64,000 nucleotides of DNA from assembly GCF_001653135.1 (NCBI RefSeq), contig NZ_BDDS01000006.1:1-64000 (forward strand), in the 5' to 3' direction. The notes beneath the pieces are model-generated. The model did not search any database. It was not told where the DNA came from and worked only from the letters and a program-made list of their open reading frames with translations. Both the position numbers and the translations under genes were made by a program. Below, piece after piece: positions 52,814-63,561 of this stretch (positions within the stretch are counted from its first letter, which is position 1; each line of letters starts with the position of its first letter). The DNA is from Pseudoalteromonas neustonica. Lineage in GTDB: Bacteria; Pseudomonadota; Gammaproteobacteria; Enterobacterales; Alteromonadaceae.

Positions 52814-53653
52814 ATGGATGATATTTCAGTAGAGACTATATACACCAAAGCTATCGAAATGCTTATGTTGTATGGCCCTAAATTCTTACTCGCAATATTT
52901 GTATTAGTTGTGGGCTGGTGGTTTATTGGCCGAATTGCAAATATGACCGAAAAATCAATGGCTAAAGTGAAATTTGAAGCCGGTTTAACTCACTTTTTAG
53001 TCTCGTTTATTTCAGTGATATTAAAAGTCCTATTACTCATTTCTGTTGCCTCGATGATTGGGATCGAAACCACCTCATTCATCGCGATGCTCGGCGCTGC
53101 AGGTTTGGCTGTAGGTATGGCTTTACAAGGCAGTTTAGCTAACTTTGCTGGTGGTGTACTTATCTTGTTCTTTAAACCATTTAAAATTGGTGATGTCATT
53201 GAAGCACAAGGGCATATGGGTAAAGTCGTTGAAATTCAAATTTTTGTTACTATCTTACTTACCTACGACAATGAAAAGATTATTATCCCTAACGGCGCAC
53301 TTTCAAATGGCTGTGTTAAAAATAAATTTGCAGAGCCAACTCGCCGTGTTGATATCGAATTCGGCATTAGCTACCAAGATAATGTACTAAGGGCTCGCGA
53401 GGTGTTAATGGCTGTCCTAAATGAGTATGAGTTAGTGCTTAAAGGTGATGAAGCGAAGAAACCTATTGTGCATGTTAGCCAACATGGTGATAGCCATATT
53501 GGCATGCTCGTTTGGGCATGGGTTGACTCTGAAAATTATTGGCCGGTATATTTTGGTTTATACGAGCGCGTTAAGATCGCTTTCGATAAAGAGAACATCA
53601 CCATTCCATTCCCACAAAGAGATGTACATATCCATCAATTTCCAGGGAAGTAA
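52814..53653 (+). CDS. Small-conductance mechanosensitive channel (MscS family)
   Basis: 279 residues. Three hydrophobic segments in the first ~130 residues; the pore-lining motif GAAGLAVGMALQGSLANFAGG and the following KPFKIGDVIEAQG are the MscS signature. The beta domain and C-terminal alpha/beta part follow; length matches E. coli MscS (286). It opens under membrane tension to release solutes. GGAGAAC lies 6 nt before the ATG. Transcribed alone between two terminators. Confidence 0.93.
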   Translation: MDDISVETIYTKAIEMLMLYGPKFLLAIFVLVVGWWFIGRIANMTEKSMAKVKFEAGLTHFLVSFISVILKVLLLISVASMIGIETTSFIAMLGAAGLAVGMALQGSLANFAGGVLILFFKPFKIGDVIEAQGHMGKVVEIQIFVTILLTYDNEKIIIPNGALSNGCVKNKFAEPTRRVDIEFGISYQDNVLRAREVLMAVLNEYELVLKGDEAKKPIVHVSQHGDSHIGMLVWAWVDSENYWPVYFGLYERVKIAFDKENITIPFPQRDVHIHQFPGK

Positions 53654-53670
53654 ATAGCCTTCCCCCTTAA

Positions 53671-53703
53671 AACTAACAAGCCCGCAGTGCGGGCTTGTTA
53701 GTT
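53671..53703. terminator. Rho-independent terminator, bidirectional
   Basis: AACTAACAAGCCCGC and GCGGGCTTGTTAGTT form a perfect 15-bp stem; T-rich DNA follows on the plus strand and A-rich DNA on the other. It lies between the convergent mscS and lipoprotein genes. Confidence 0.9.
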
Positions 53704-53708
53704 TTAAA

Positions 53709-54317
53709 TTAGCCAAATAAACGATCTAACCAACCTTTGTCTAAACTATCTTCACATTTTTTAAGTTGAGCACCATAACGGCTTGCCCTATTTTTTACTT
53801 TATTTGCGACACCCATTAGCCACTTTTTCTTTTTGTAGGTGCCACGTTTATAGCCACCCCAGCCTTCGTGGTAATTTAAATATTGTGCGTAAGCATCCCA
53901 TTTTGATATGCCATTCACTTTATGCGTTTTATAAACAAACCAACCCATGAAGTCGATAGCATCATCAAAATCATCACGATCAGCCCCGCTGTTACCTGTT
54001 TCGCGAATATAATCAGACCATGTTGGTGTTTTAGCTTGGGAGTAGCCATAAGCAGAACTTGCACGCCCGGTGGGAATAACCCATAAAAAATATTCCATTG
54101 GAGGTGCTGCATCATGCTTAAATGAACTTTCTTGATACATCATACTCATTAGCACATGCTTTGGTGAGCCCCACTTTTCTTGGGCATTTTTGGCATCATA
54201 ATACCAACTTGATTTTTCTTCAAAAATCTTACAGATATCATTAGGTTGCTTTGGCGGAGCGGTCGCGCAGCCGGTTAAAATCACTCCCAGCGATAGAATT
54301 ATTAAATTTTTTTTCAT
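53709..54317 (-). CDS. Lytic-transglycosylase-like lipoprotein
   Basis: 202 residues. Lipoprotein signal with lipobox LTGC (Cys17). The mature part resembles an SLT-type lysozyme domain: SPKHVLMSMMYQESSFKHDA with the likely catalytic Glu, a GRASSAYGYSQAKTPTWSDY segment and YAQYLNYHEGWGGY. It would cut peptidoglycan from the outer-membrane side. The catalytic assignment is by motif only. Followed by the shared terminator at 53671. Confidence 0.78.
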   Translation of the reverse strand: MKKNLIILSLGVILTGCATAPPKQPNDICKIFEEKSSWYYDAKNAQEKWGSPKHVLMSMMYQESSFKHDAAPPMEYFLWVIPTGRASSAYGYSQAKTPTWSDYIRETGNSGADRDDFDDAIDFMGWFVYKTHKVNGISKWDAYAQYLNYHEGWGGYKRGTYKKKKWLMGVANKVKNRASRYGAQLKKCEDSLDKGWLDRLFG

Positions 54318-54407
54318 TTATTTTGATTCTCGCTGAACTTTTAATAAAAACATCGGTCTTAGTTTATGAATGCGCAGTTTAGCATTGTTTCATCCCTGAA
54401 GAATTTT

Positions 54408-54438
54408 TACGCAGCCCATATGGGCTGCGTTTTTTTTG
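54408..54438. terminator. Rho-independent terminator near gshA
   Basis: ACGCAGCCCATATGGGCTGCGT is a perfect palindromic hairpin, followed by eight T on the plus strand and preceded by four T. It sits 4 bp after the gshA stop and probably ends gshA on the minus strand. Confidence 0.82.
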
Positions 54439-54442
54439 TCTG

Positions 54443-56020
54443 TTATTTATCTTTAAAATACTCATCTAAAAACACTTTAAAAGATACGCTATCAGCAGCA
54501 ACTACAGCAAGCTCGTCCTGTATTGAACGCTGTGCTTGTTGTTGCAAATAGCTATCAGAATAAACGTTGTATGGCGTTGCTTGATGGCTATGCTTGTAAT
54601 TTTTAGCTAATGCTAAAGCAAAGTGTCCGTTATCAAGACCTGACTCTTTCAATTGCGCCACATAGCGACCTGAATAAGTAAGTGTAGGATCTGTGATCCA
54701 CGAAGATAAGCGTGCAACCGTTTCACTGTAGTATTGGACACCATAAGCATTATCCATGTAATGAGCCACAGAGCGAAGCTGAGCAAACACCTCTTGTCCC
54801 CAGTCGACTAAATTACTTGGTGCGCCTGATTTATTGAGCTCAACATGACTAGCACGCCCATTATTAACAACGGTATCTAGATTCTCAGTGCTGCGCTGTT
54901 GCGAGTCCCAATCCATGTCCGGTGAATCTTTTAACAAGCAATATGTTAAAAATACATCGAGAAAGCGAATTTGTTCAATATTAATGCCTGTTTCGCTAAA
55001 CGGGTTCACATCTAATGCACGAATTTCTATGTATTCAATACCACCACGTAATAATGCATCCGTTGGTGTTTCACCACTTTTTGCATTGCGCTTAGGCCGG
55101 ATTGGAGAATAAAATTCATTTTCTATTTGTAAGATATTTTTATTAAGCTGTTTTGGTTGATCATTATTGTAATCGCCAATGCCACTGTAAATATCTGATG
55201 GCGTATTAATCGCACGCTTTAAGCCGGCGACATACTCATCTAATGAGTTATACATAACCTTTAATGATGACTGCGCACTATTTGTATAACCTAAGTTACC
55301 TAATCGAAGCGCCGTGCCTGTTTCAAGGTATAGTGTACCTTTGCCTAATTTTTTAAATGGTAAATCCGTCTTACGACCTTGTAAAAACGAATTACATAAA
55401 GCGGGTGACGCACCAAATAAATAGCTTATTAACCAAAGCTCTCGTTTAAAGTTACGGATCAAGCTGAGGTAACCTGCTGAGATAAAATCAGTTAACGGTC
55501 CCTTGTCGCCTTTTATTGTCTGCAAACTTTGCCAAAACGTTTCAGGGAATGAAATATTAAAGTGCACGCCAGCAATAGCTTGCATCATGCTGCCGTAACG
55601 GTTTTTCAATCCTTGGCGGTAGAGTGTTTTCATTCGGCCAATATTGGAATCGCCAAATTGAGCTAACACTATGTCGTCTTGGTGCTCAATGAAACACGGC
55701 ATACTGATAGGCCATAATAACTCATCCCCCATCTGCGCTAAGGTAAACTTTTGCAAATCTTGCAACTGACTTAACGTTTCTTCGGCAGATTCACTAACCG
55801 GTGTAATAAACTCTAATAACGATTCAGAGAAATCAGTGGTGATATGCCCATTTGTTAACGCACTACCAACCCCTTTAGGATGTCTTTGCTGTGATATAAC
55901 ACCATTAGGCTGAATCCTCAATGCTTCTCTTTCTATGCCACGTTGAATACCTTTAATTGCGTATTGATGTTGTTCTGGAGATAACGCTGCTAGCGTTTTA
56001 TTTAGATCATGTGTAGTCAA
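54443..56020 (-). CDS. gshA: Glutamate-cysteine ligase
   Basis: 525 residues, colinear with the E. coli-type GshA. Landmarks: GIQRGIEREALRIQPNGVISQQ (ATP/Mg site), TTDFSESLLEFITP, GVHFNISFPE, RPKRNAKSGETPTDAL, GIEYIEIRALDVNPFSETGI. It makes gamma-glutamylcysteine, the first step of glutathione synthesis; ggt, which degrades glutathione, is also in the window. Stand-alone gene. Confidence 0.96.
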   Translation of the reverse strand: MTTHDLNKTLAALSPEQHQYAIKGIQRGIEREALRIQPNGVISQQRHPKGVGSALTNGHITTDFSESLLEFITPVSESAEETLSQLQDLQKFTLAQMGDELLWPISMPCFIEHQDDIVLAQFGDSNIGRMKTLYRQGLKNRYGSMMQAIAGVHFNISFPETFWQSLQTIKGDKGPLTDFISAGYLSLIRNFKRELWLISYLFGASPALCNSFLQGRKTDLPFKKLGKGTLYLETGTALRLGNLGYTNSAQSSLKVMYNSLDEYVAGLKRAINTPSDIYSGIGDYNNDQPKQLNKNILQIENEFYSPIRPKRNAKSGETPTDALLRGGIEYIEIRALDVNPFSETGINIEQIRFLDVFLTYCLLKDSPDMDWDSQQRSTENLDTVVNNGRASHVELNKSGAPSNLVDWGQEVFAQLRSVAHYMDNAYGVQYYSETVARLSSWITDPTLTYSGRYVAQLKESGLDNGHFALALAKNYKHSHQATPYNVYSDSYLQQQAQRSIQDELAVVAADSVSFKVFLDEYFKDK

Positions 56021-56463
56021 AAATGCTTCCTCGAGCCACGTGGCTTAATCTTAAGTCAATGGGGGCGAATTGATAATACTCAAGGCTAAATAATAGGGAT
56101 CACACTTATTCTAATTATTTGCCACACAAACTACCGCGCGAATTACAGCAAGGCGTACAAATTTGCCAATGCATTATAGACTAATCTTGCCATTGAAAGT
56201 GTCAATATACAATTGCTTTAAACGCACCACTGTCATGACATATATCATGATGTGGTTTATTCAAAATACATAGACCCGCCCAGTCGAGCTAACCATTCAA
56301 ATAACTGCAAAGTAAATATGGTTAATTGACCTTTTATTTGTTTTAGATCATCAAAAGTGTAATTAGCAATCTATGCGTACCCACTTGAGGTATTTTACCT
56401 TTCATTAATTTAGGATGAACTTTATAATCGAGTTTAATAATAAAGTATGTTTAAGGACTACCC
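56021..56463. other. Divergent intergenic region gshA/chemoreceptor
   Basis: It holds the gshA promoter on the minus strand and the chemoreceptor promoter on the plus. A small inverted repeat, CATGA-CATATA-TCATG near 56235, is the only notable structure. No ORF or RNA gene is recognised. Confidence 0.5.
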
Positions 56464-58011
56464 ATGCGTCGGGGTCAGCAAATAAAGAATGAAGAGGTTA
56501 CTTTTTCACAGCACCAAGAATTGGTCTCTACAACAGATTTACGTGGTGTGATCACTTATGCTAATGACGCTTTTTGCGCAATAGCAGGCTACACATTAGA
56601 AGAGTTGATGGGTAAAAACCATAACATTGTTCGCCACCCTGACATGCCCAAAGCTGCATTTAAAGAAATGTGGGAAAAGCTAAAAGCAGGCCACTCATGG
56701 CGTGGAATGGTTAAAAACCTCTGTAAAGACGGTCGTTATTATTGGGTTGACGCTTTTGTTACCCCTATTTTTGAACACGGTCAATTAGTTGGCTATCAAT
56801 CTGTCCGCAGCAAGCCGACACAACAATTAAAACAGCGCGCCACTGAATTTTATAAAAAAATAAATGCTGGAAAGTCACTCACTTCATACCGTGAATTAGT
56901 TAGTGTAAGGCAAACATGTGCGTTGATCATCACGTTACTGGGTTTAACTCTGTTAGCTGTGACTATATCTGTTACTGCAGCCCTTGTTGCAGTGTTATTT
57001 TGTAGCGCTATTGTTTTCCTCAATTATGACGAACTGATTGTAACTCCCAATTTATTAAAGCAGCAAAAGGCTGAGTTTGATTCTGTCTCACGCTATATTT
57101 ACGTAGGCACTCACCCATTTAGTATTAGCGAATACAATCGTGAGATGCTCAACGCAAAACTACGCACAGTGCTTGGCAGAATAAAAGATGCCACCATAAC
57201 ATTTAACGGTATAGCGTCTAATTTAGATAACCAGTCGTCACTTACAGAGCAAGGTATTTCGGCGCAAGGTCAACGTCTAAGCCAAATAGCGACGGCAATG
57301 TCGCAAATGAGCACAACAATTGGAGAGATCTCCACAAGCACTCAAAATACCGCTGAACAAGTTAATGTAACCTACCAAAGCTGCTCTGATATTAAAGTTC
57401 ACATTGCTGATAACAGCTCAATGGTGTCAGAACTTGCATCTCAAGTAGAGCAAGCGGCTAGCACTGCAAATGCATTAGCAACAGAGGCTGATAAAATTGG
57501 TCAAGTAATGACTGAGATTGAAGGCATTGCTGAACAAACCAATTTATTGGCTTTAAATGCTGCAATTGAAGCTGCACGCGCAGGTGAACATGGCCGCGGC
57601 TTTGCTGTAGTAGCTGATGAAGTGCGTGCACTTTCTTCACGTACCCAACGTGCAACATCGCAAATTCACAGCTCAATTAAAGAAATTCAAGACACTTTGT
57701 TTAGTTGGTCAACAGTGATGAAAAATACAAAATCCCAGGCCGATGACTGTGTAAATACAACTGGCCATACGCAAATAGAGCTTGATAGCATTTTTGCTCA
57801 GATAAGCGAAATATCACAATTAGCCACACAAATATCAGCCGCAGCACAGCAGCAACAAGCGGTCAGTGGTGATATTGGTGAGAACGTAAAACAAATTAAA
57901 GGATTTAGTGATGAAAACCTCGCTTTAAGCTTTAATGTAGCTAAAGATGCGGCTCAGCTAGTTGAAGGTTCACGTAAAGTGAATGATATTTTGCTTACTT
58001 TTAAAGTTTAA
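56464..58011 (+). CDS. PAS-domain methyl-accepting chemotaxis protein (Aer-like)
   Basis: 515 residues. An N-terminal PAS domain (about 20-120: [51 protein letters not shown]) is followed by two membrane segments (about 148-188), a HAMP-less linker and the signalling domain with the hairpin [22 protein letters not shown] and [14 protein letters not shown]. The layout is that of Aer-type energy taxis receptors; the NIVRHPDMP motif binds FAD in Aer. It signals to CheA/CheW elsewhere. The ATG context lacks a strong ribosome site. Confidence 0.9.
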   Translation: MRRGQQIKNEEVTFSQHQELVSTTDLRGVITYANDAFCAIAGYTLEELMGKNHNIVRHPDMPKAAFKEMWEKLKAGHSWRGMVKNLCKDGRYYWVDAFVTPIFEHGQLVGYQSVRSKPTQQLKQRATEFYKKINAGKSLTSYRELVSVRQTCALIITLLGLTLLAVTISVTAALVAVLFCSAIVFLNYDELIVTPNLLKQQKAEFDSVSRYIYVGTHPFSISEYNREMLNAKLRTVLGRIKDATITFNGIASNLDNQSSLTEQGISAQGQRLSQIATAMSQMSTTIGEISTSTQNTAEQVNVTYQSCSDIKVHIADNSSMVSELASQVEQAASTANALATEADKIGQVMTEIEGIAEQTNLLALNAAIEAARAGEHGRGFAVVADEVRALSSRTQRATSQIHSSIKEIQDTLFSWSTVMKNTKSQADDCVNTTGHTQIELDSIFAQISEISQLATQISAAAQQQQAVSGDIGENVKQIKGFSDENLALSFNVAKDAAQLVEGSRKVNDILLTFKV

Positions 58012-58068
58012 ATTATAGTTTATTGGGATGTTAAAGCCTGATTTTAGAGCTTTATTTTTAACTTTACA

Positions 58069-58180
58069 TTAGGGCGTGTTGACCTTTTTGTGGATTGAAA
58101 TTTGTTCAATCTTGGGGCGATTTAATCGCGGCGCGAGGTTTGTAACCTAGCGAGCTAAATAAAAATAGAACAACAAAAAG
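58069..58180 (-). repeat. MITE-like repeat family 1, truncated copy D
   Basis: The sequence starts TTAGGGCGTGTTGACC and follows copy C for about 110 bp, to GCGAGGTTTGTAACCTAGCG and CAACAAA, then stops where the clpB terminator begins. The other terminus is missing. Confidence 0.8.
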
Positions 58181-58213
58181 TTATGACCAGCACATGCGCT
58201 GGTCATAACTTTA
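58176..58213 (-). terminator. Rho-independent terminator of clpB
   Basis: AGTTATGACCAGC and GCTGGTCATAACT form a perfect stem around a short loop, with T/A runs on both sides, just after the clpB stop on the minus strand. Confidence 0.88.
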
Positions 58214-58221
58214 TTACTTAT

Positions 58222-60798
58222 TTAGCGTGTTGTGAATACTAAACCATTTTCATCAGCGTCTATCACTATCATGTCTCCACTTTGATATTCACCAGCGAGT
58301 AGCTTCTGAGACAGTGGGTTTTCAATTGTGTGCTGGATTGCTCGTTTAAGCGGTCTTGCACCATAAACTGGGTCAAAACCGCTAGCAGCAATTCGTTCAA
58401 GTGCAGCATCACTAATGTTTAACAAATACCCCATTGCTGTAAGTCGCTCGCGTAATTTGCTCAGTTGAATATCTGCAATCTCTTTGATGTGCTCATTCGC
58501 TAGGGGATGAAATACGACAGTTTCATCAATACGGTTTATGAACTCAGGTCTAAATTCATTAACGAGTACACCCATTACTTTTTCTTTCAAGGCACTGTAA
58601 TCATTACTACCTGTTTGCTCTTGGATGATATCGGAGCCTAAGTTAGAAGTCATGATAATCACCGTATTTTTAAAATCAACGGTTCGACCTTGCCCATCCG
58701 TTAAGCGACCATCATCCAATACTTGTAGTAAAATATTGAATACGTCAGGGTGCGCTTTTTCAATTTCATCAAGCAAAATGACTGAATATGGACGGCGTCG
58801 TACAGCTTCGGTCAAGTAGCCACCTTCTTCATAACCTACATAACCAGGAGGCGCGCCAACTAAACGTGCTACTGAGTGTTTTTCCATAAACTCTGACATA
58901 TCAATACGCACCATTGCGCTCTCAGTGTCAAACATATATGTTGCTAACGCTTTTGTCAGTTCGGTTTTACCGACTCCGGTTGGCCCTAAAAATAAGAATG
59001 AACCAATTGGTCTATTTGGATCAGCAAGCCCTGCGCGTGAGCGCCTAATCGCATTAGATACGGCAATAACGGCTTCGTCCTGCCCGATTACTTTTGCATG
59101 CAGATGATCTTCCATTTGCAGTAACTTTTCTCGCTCACCTTGAAGCATTTTTGAGACCGGGATCCCCGTCCAACGCGATAAAATTTCAGCAATCTCATCT
59201 TCGCCAACCTGATTTTTGAGTAAACTCATATCTTGCATTTCAGCTTGCGACGCTAAATCAAGTTTTCGCTCTAAATCAGGGATGCGACCATACTGGAGTT
59301 CAGACATACGTTGTAAATCAGTTGCTCTGCGGGCAACATCTAAATCTAAACGAGCTTGTTCTAGTTCTGCTTTTATAACTTGGGTGCCTTGAAGTGATGC
59401 TTTTTCGGCATTCCACACTTCATCAAGCTCACGGTATTGGGCTTCAAGGTCTGTGATCAATTCCTGCATTTCACTTCGACGCTTTTGGCTTGCGTCATCT
59501 TTTTCTTTCGCTAACGCATTGTCTTCTAATTTAAGTTGAATAATACGACGCTCCAACTTATCTAAAGACTCTGGCTTTGAATCAATCTGTAGACGAATAG
59601 ACGAACCTGCTTCGTCAATTAAATCAATAGCTTTATCTGGTAGTTGGCGATCACTAATATAGCGGTGCGACAAATGTGCAGCAGCAACAATGGCCGGATC
59701 GGTAATATCAACGCAGTGATGAAGCTCATAACGCTCTTTTAATCCACGTAAAATCGCTATTGTGTCTTCGACTGAAGGCTCTTCAACTAAGACTTTTTGA
59801 AAACGACGCTCTAAAGCTGCATCTTTTTCAATGTACTTACGGTATTCATCAAGCGTTGTTGCACCTACGCAATGTAATTCACCTCGTGCTAAAGCAGGTT
59901 TTAACATGTTCCCTGCATCCATTGCACCATCGCTCTTTCCTGCGCCCACCATAGTATGAATTTCATCTATAAATAAAATCACTTGGCCTTCTTCTTTAGC
60001 CAATTCATTAAGAACTGATTTTAATCGTTCTTCAAACTCACCTCTATACTTGGCACCAGCCACCAGCGCCCCTAAATCAAGTGACAACACACGTTTGTTT
60101 TTTAACCCTTCGGGCACTTCACCATTAATGATACGCTGCGCTAGTCCTTCGGCAATCGCCGTTTTACCGACGCCTGGCTCACCAATTAGAACGGGGTTAT
60201 TCTTAGTGCGTCGTTGTAGTACTTGAATTGTACGACGAATTTCATCGTCACGACCTATAACAGGGTCTAATTTACCTTGCTCAGCGCGTTCGGTTAAATC
60301 TATGGTGAATTTTTTCAATGCTTGGCGTGTTTCTTCAGCATTTGGATCATCCACTTTTTGGCCACCTCGAATCGCTTTAATTGCCGCTTCAATTTTTGTC
60401 GCGGTCATATTCAAGGCACGGAAAATATCACCTAACGGTCCTTTATCTTCACAGGCAGCTAATACAAATAATTCGCTCGAGATATATTTGTCTTTACGTT
60501 TTTGTGCATATTTATCACATAAGTTAATCAATGAAACCATGTTATTCGATAACTGTACGTCACCACCAACACCTTCCACTTTAAAGAGTTTTTCTATCTC
60601 TTGGGATAATTTAGTATTGAGCTCATCGGCACTCACACTCGCTTGAGCGAGTAATGCACGCACACTTGAACCGCTTTGCTGAAGCAATGAGTACATTAAG
60701 TGCACAGGTTCAATAAATTGATGATCGCGACCTAGAGCAAGAGACTGAGCATCTGAGAGCGCAGATTGAAATTTACTGGTAAATCGATCTAAACGCAT
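58222..60798 (-). CDS. clpB: ClpB disaggregase (AAA+ chaperone)
   Basis: 858 residues, normal for ClpB. Order: Clp_N domain (1-145), NBD1 with Walker [14 protein letters not shown] and [11 protein letters not shown], coiled-coil M domain (about 410-530), NBD2 with [15 protein letters not shown], and the C-terminal domain. With DnaK it resolves protein aggregates after heat stress. A sigma-32-type promoter lies upstream, and pgeF-rluD are adjacent as in E. coli. Confidence 0.97.
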   Translation of the reverse strand: MRLDRFTSKFQSALSDAQSLALGRDHQFIEPVHLMYSLLQQSGSSVRALLAQASVSADELNTKLSQEIEKLFKVEGVGGDVQLSNNMVSLINLCDKYAQKRKDKYISSELFVLAACEDKGPLGDIFRALNMTATKIEAAIKAIRGGQKVDDPNAEETRQALKKFTIDLTERAEQGKLDPVIGRDDEIRRTIQVLQRRTKNNPVLIGEPGVGKTAIAEGLAQRIINGEVPEGLKNKRVLSLDLGALVAGAKYRGEFEERLKSVLNELAKEEGQVILFIDEIHTMVGAGKSDGAMDAGNMLKPALARGELHCVGATTLDEYRKYIEKDAALERRFQKVLVEEPSVEDTIAILRGLKERYELHHCVDITDPAIVAAAHLSHRYISDRQLPDKAIDLIDEAGSSIRLQIDSKPESLDKLERRIIQLKLEDNALAKEKDDASQKRRSEMQELITDLEAQYRELDEVWNAEKASLQGTQVIKAELEQARLDLDVARRATDLQRMSELQYGRIPDLERKLDLASQAEMQDMSLLKNQVGEDEIAEILSRWTGIPVSKMLQGEREKLLQMEDHLHAKVIGQDEAVIAVSNAIRRSRAGLADPNRPIGSFLFLGPTGVGKTELTKALATYMFDTESAMVRIDMSEFMEKHSVARLVGAPPGYVGYEEGGYLTEAVRRRPYSVILLDEIEKAHPDVFNILLQVLDDGRLTDGQGRTVDFKNTVIIMTSNLGSDIIQEQTGSNDYSALKEKVMGVLVNEFRPEFINRIDETVVFHPLANEHIKEIADIQLSKLRERLTAMGYLLNISDAALERIAASGFDPVYGARPLKRAIQHTIENPLSQKLLAGEYQSGDMIVIDADENGLVFTTR

Positions 60799-60833
60799 AA
60801 TGAGATAACCTATAAAAAAACTAATTGTTTAAT

Positions 60834-60862
60834 TAATGGGTATGTTGAGTGGTTTGTTCAAG
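60834..60862 (-). promoter_or_regulatory. Sigma-32 (RpoH) heat-shock promoter of clpB
   Basis: On the minus strand CTTGAAC, then 14 bp, then ACCCATTAA, close to the RpoH consensus CTTGAAA-N13/14-CCCCATnT. It sits about 36 bp before the clpB ATG, as expected for a heat-shock gene. Confidence 0.72.
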
Positions 60863-60905
60863 GTTTAGCAAAAAATATAATCATGAATATGAGTGTAGTT
60901 AGAGG

Positions 60906-61631
60906 TTATTTGCGCCAGATCAAGCTTGCCATTCGTCCTGTCTGCCTATCACGGCGATATGAAAAAAATGATTCGGGCTGGCTTACGGTGCAATATTCGC
61001 CACCACTGATAGTATTTACACCTAACTGTATTAATTGAATACGGGCAATAGCGTAAATATCAGCTAAATATTTGCCATTATTGGTTTCTTTAAATGCGTA
61101 TTCATAGGCATCTGATTGCTCACAAAATGCAGCTCTTACTTCACTGCCTACTTCAAACTTTAATGCACCAATTGCAGGCCCTAACCATGCAATGATGTTA
61201 TTTTTTGATGCCGAGAATTGAGCAATCGTATTCGCCATAATACCTGCATTTAAACCACGCCAGCCACCATGTATTGCGGCAACTTCACTACCACACGATG
61301 ACGTCAACAATATAGGGAGACAATCTGCCGTCATAATTGCTAAAGGCTGATTCTGCAAAGATGTATAAAGTGCATCTGCATCTCGTACTGTTAATGGATC
61401 AAAATGTTTATCAACGACGACAACTTCAGCGCTATGTACTTGATTTAACCAAATCGGCGGATTTGGCAATAGCTGATCTAATAAATGGCGATTTGCTAAT
61501 ACCACTTGCCGATCATCACCCACATGAAGCCCTAAGTTTAAACTTGAAAAAGGGGCACGCGATAGCCCCCCGTCACGAGTTGTACTTAATGCACCAACAT
61601 TTGTTGGTGCTGACCAATTGGGTGAAAGCAT
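60906..61631 (-). CDS. pgeF: Purine nucleoside phosphorylase-like multicopper protein (YfiH/PgeF)
   Basis: 241 residues. The YfiH family landmarks are present: LNLGLHVGDD, LNQVHSAEV, DADALYTSLQNQPLAIMTADCLPI, VAAIHGGWRGLNAGI, AWLGPAIGA, and SFFSYRRDRQTGRMASLIW. His and Cys of the metal site are in NQVHS, TADC and HGGWRG. E. coli YfiH was reported both as peptidoglycan-editing factor and as purine phosphorylase. It lies 9 bp after rluD. Confidence 0.92.
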   Translation of the reverse strand: MLSPNWSAPTNVGALSTTRDGGLSRAPFSSLNLGLHVGDDRQVVLANRHLLDQLLPNPPIWLNQVHSAEVVVVDKHFDPLTVRDADALYTSLQNQPLAIMTADCLPILLTSSCGSEVAAIHGGWRGLNAGIMANTIAQFSASKNNIIAWLGPAIGALKFEVGSEVRAAFCEQSDAYEYAFKETNNGKYLADIYAIARIQLIQLGVNTISGGEYCTVSQPESFFSYRRDRQTGRMASLIWRK

Positions 61632-61640
61632 TAACTAAGC

Positions 61641-62618
61641 TTAATAATCAATATTTGGGTTTGCTTTCGTATCTTCACGTAGCACGTGTGTCATCGCAAC
61701 CATGTCATCAGGAATAGGTGCCTGCCATGTCATCATCTCACCAGTAATTGGATGAGCAATACTTAACTTAACAGCATGCAAAGCTTGACGATTAAACTCA
61801 CGTAGCATTTGGAATAACTCAGGTGTTGCTCCTTTTGGTGGACGTGGACGGCCGCCATATGCTTTGTCGCCTATTAATGGGTGATTAATAAATGCCATAT
61901 GAACACGAATTTGGTGAGTTCGTCCTGTTTCTAAACGCAGACGTAATCGCGTGTGCGCACGAAACTTTTCAGCAACGCGAAAATGCGTAATTGCAGGTTT
62001 ACCCTGCTCATGAACAGCCATGTGTGTACGCTGTGTAGGGTGACGAGCAATTGGTTTTTCAACCATGCCACCTGCTGTCATCGTACCATTACAAATTGCT
62101 TCGTATTCACGCGTGAAATTCTCGCGCTTTTGCAAGGCTTTAACTAAATGTGTTTGCGCCTGAATAGTTTTAGCTACCACCATTAAACCGGTCGTATCTT
62201 TATCTAGACGGTGAACAATACCTGCACGTGGAACGTTAATAATATCAGGATGATGATGCAATAATGCATTAAGCACAGTGCCATCAGGATTACCAGCTCC
62301 AGGGTGCACAACTAAACCCATAGGTTTATTGATAACTAAAATATCATCATCTTCATAAACGATGTTTAATTTGATATCTTGTGCGAGGTATTCACGTGGT
62401 GCTTCAATACTCGTTTCAACATTAACGACTTCTCCGCCAAAGAGTTTTTCGCGTGGAGTGTTGAAAATTTCACCATCAACGGTGATTTTATCATCCAAGA
62501 TCCACGTTTTTATACGTGAACGTGAATAATCAGGGAACAATTGTGCTAATACTTGGTCTAGACGTTTACCGCCTAACTCAGTTGGTACATCGGCTTGAAG
62601 AGAAATTTGCTCTGTCAT
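61641..62618 (-). CDS. rluD: 23S rRNA pseudouridine synthase RluD
   Basis: 325 residues. An N-terminal S4 domain (GKRLDQVLAQLFPDYSRSRI) precedes the catalytic domain with GIVHRLDKDTTGLMVVAKT (catalytic Asp) and RTHQIRVHMAFINHPLIGDKAYGG. It makes pseudouridines 1911, 1915 and 1917 in helix 69 of 23S rRNA. bamD is divergent, as in E. coli. Confidence 0.96.
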   Translation of the reverse strand: MTEQISLQADVPTELGGKRLDQVLAQLFPDYSRSRIKTWILDDKITVDGEIFNTPREKLFGGEVVNVETSIEAPREYLAQDIKLNIVYEDDDILVINKPMGLVVHPGAGNPDGTVLNALLHHHPDIINVPRAGIVHRLDKDTTGLMVVAKTIQAQTHLVKALQKRENFTREYEAICNGTMTAGGMVEKPIARHPTQRTHMAVHEQGKPAITHFRVAEKFRAHTRLRLRLETGRTHQIRVHMAFINHPLIGDKAYGGRPRPPKGATPELFQMLREFNRQALHAVKLSIAHPITGEMMTWQAPIPDDMVAMTHVLREDTKANPNIDY

Positions 62619-62759
62619 TAGTAACTTTACCCAATTTACCAGTGCAAGCTGCGCTCGACTGGGTTAGAATCGCTTTTAATAAAAGCATTATATAATAAGT
62701 ATAGTTTACTCGGTTTTACCCACTTGGCCTAGCCGAAGACATCGAAGGTAACAAATAAA

Positions 62760-63521
62760 ATGATAAATAGAATAGGGAAACGTGCATTCGCCATTGTTTT
62801 TACAGTTTCATTGCTTGGTTTAGGGGCTTGTTCGTCAGCACCAGATGAAGAAGATATCCAACGCGTACCAAATAAATCTGCACAAGCACTTTATGAAGAT
62901 GCGAAACAAACTCTCGATTCAGGCTTATACGCACGTGCAATTGAACTTTTAAGTGCTATAGATTCACGCTACCCGTTTGGCCCAATGTCAAAACAGGTGC
63001 AATTAGATTTGGTGTTTGCTCATTATCAAGCTGGAAATACTGAGCAGGCATTAGCAACAATAGACCGTTTCATTCGCCTTAACCCAAACCACAAAGATTT
63101 AGACTACATGTACTATATGCGTGGCTTGGTAAATATTAAAGCGGATGAAAATGCTTTCCAAGAATATTTTGGTGTTGACAGAGCTGACCGTGATGCAAAC
63201 CGAACTCGTGTTGCATTTACTGATTTATCAACTTTAGTTAATCGCTTTCCTGATAGCGGTTATGCACCTGAGGCAAAACGCCGCTTAGTATGGTTGCTAA
63301 ATAAAATGGCACGCTATGAACTTAAAGTAGCCGATTATTATTACGAACGAGAAGCATATCTAGCTGCAGCTAACCGTGGTAAATATGTTGTTGAACATTA
63401 TTCACAAAGTAGCTATCTAGATGAAGCTCTGGAGATGATGGAAAAAAGCTATGAAAAGCTTGGTTTACCAGAGTTAAGTAAGCATGCAAGAATGACTCGC
63501 GAACTAAATAAAAATAAGTAG
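62760..63521 (+). CDS. bamD: Outer-membrane assembly lipoprotein BamD
   Basis: 253 residues with lipobox LGAC (Cys24). Five TPR-like repeats follow (ALYEDAKQTLDSGLYARAIELL; VQLDLVFAHYQAGNTEQALATIDRFIRLNPNH; FPDSGYAPEAKRRLVWLLNKMARYELKVADYYYEREAYLAAANRGKYVVEHY). It is the essential partner of BamA in inserting outer-membrane proteins. Divergent from rluD, as in E. coli (yfiO). Confidence 0.96.
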   Translation: MINRIGKRAFAIVFTVSLLGLGACSSAPDEEDIQRVPNKSAQALYEDAKQTLDSGLYARAIELLSAIDSRYPFGPMSKQVQLDLVFAHYQAGNTEQALATIDRFIRLNPNHKDLDYMYYMRGLVNIKADENAFQEYFGVDRADRDANRTRVAFTDLSTLVNRFPDSGYAPEAKRRLVWLLNKMARYELKVADYYYEREAYLAAANRGKYVVEHYSQSSYLDEALEMMEKSYEKLGLPELSKHARMTRELNKNK

Positions 63522-63561
63522 ATTATTTCCAAACACACTCTAACGTGTTTGTAATAAATAC

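Noticed and set aside
51417..53653. CNNM and MscS proteins both starting MDDIS as evidence of duplication
   Set aside because: The match is five residues in unrelated membrane proteins; chance is the simpler explanation.
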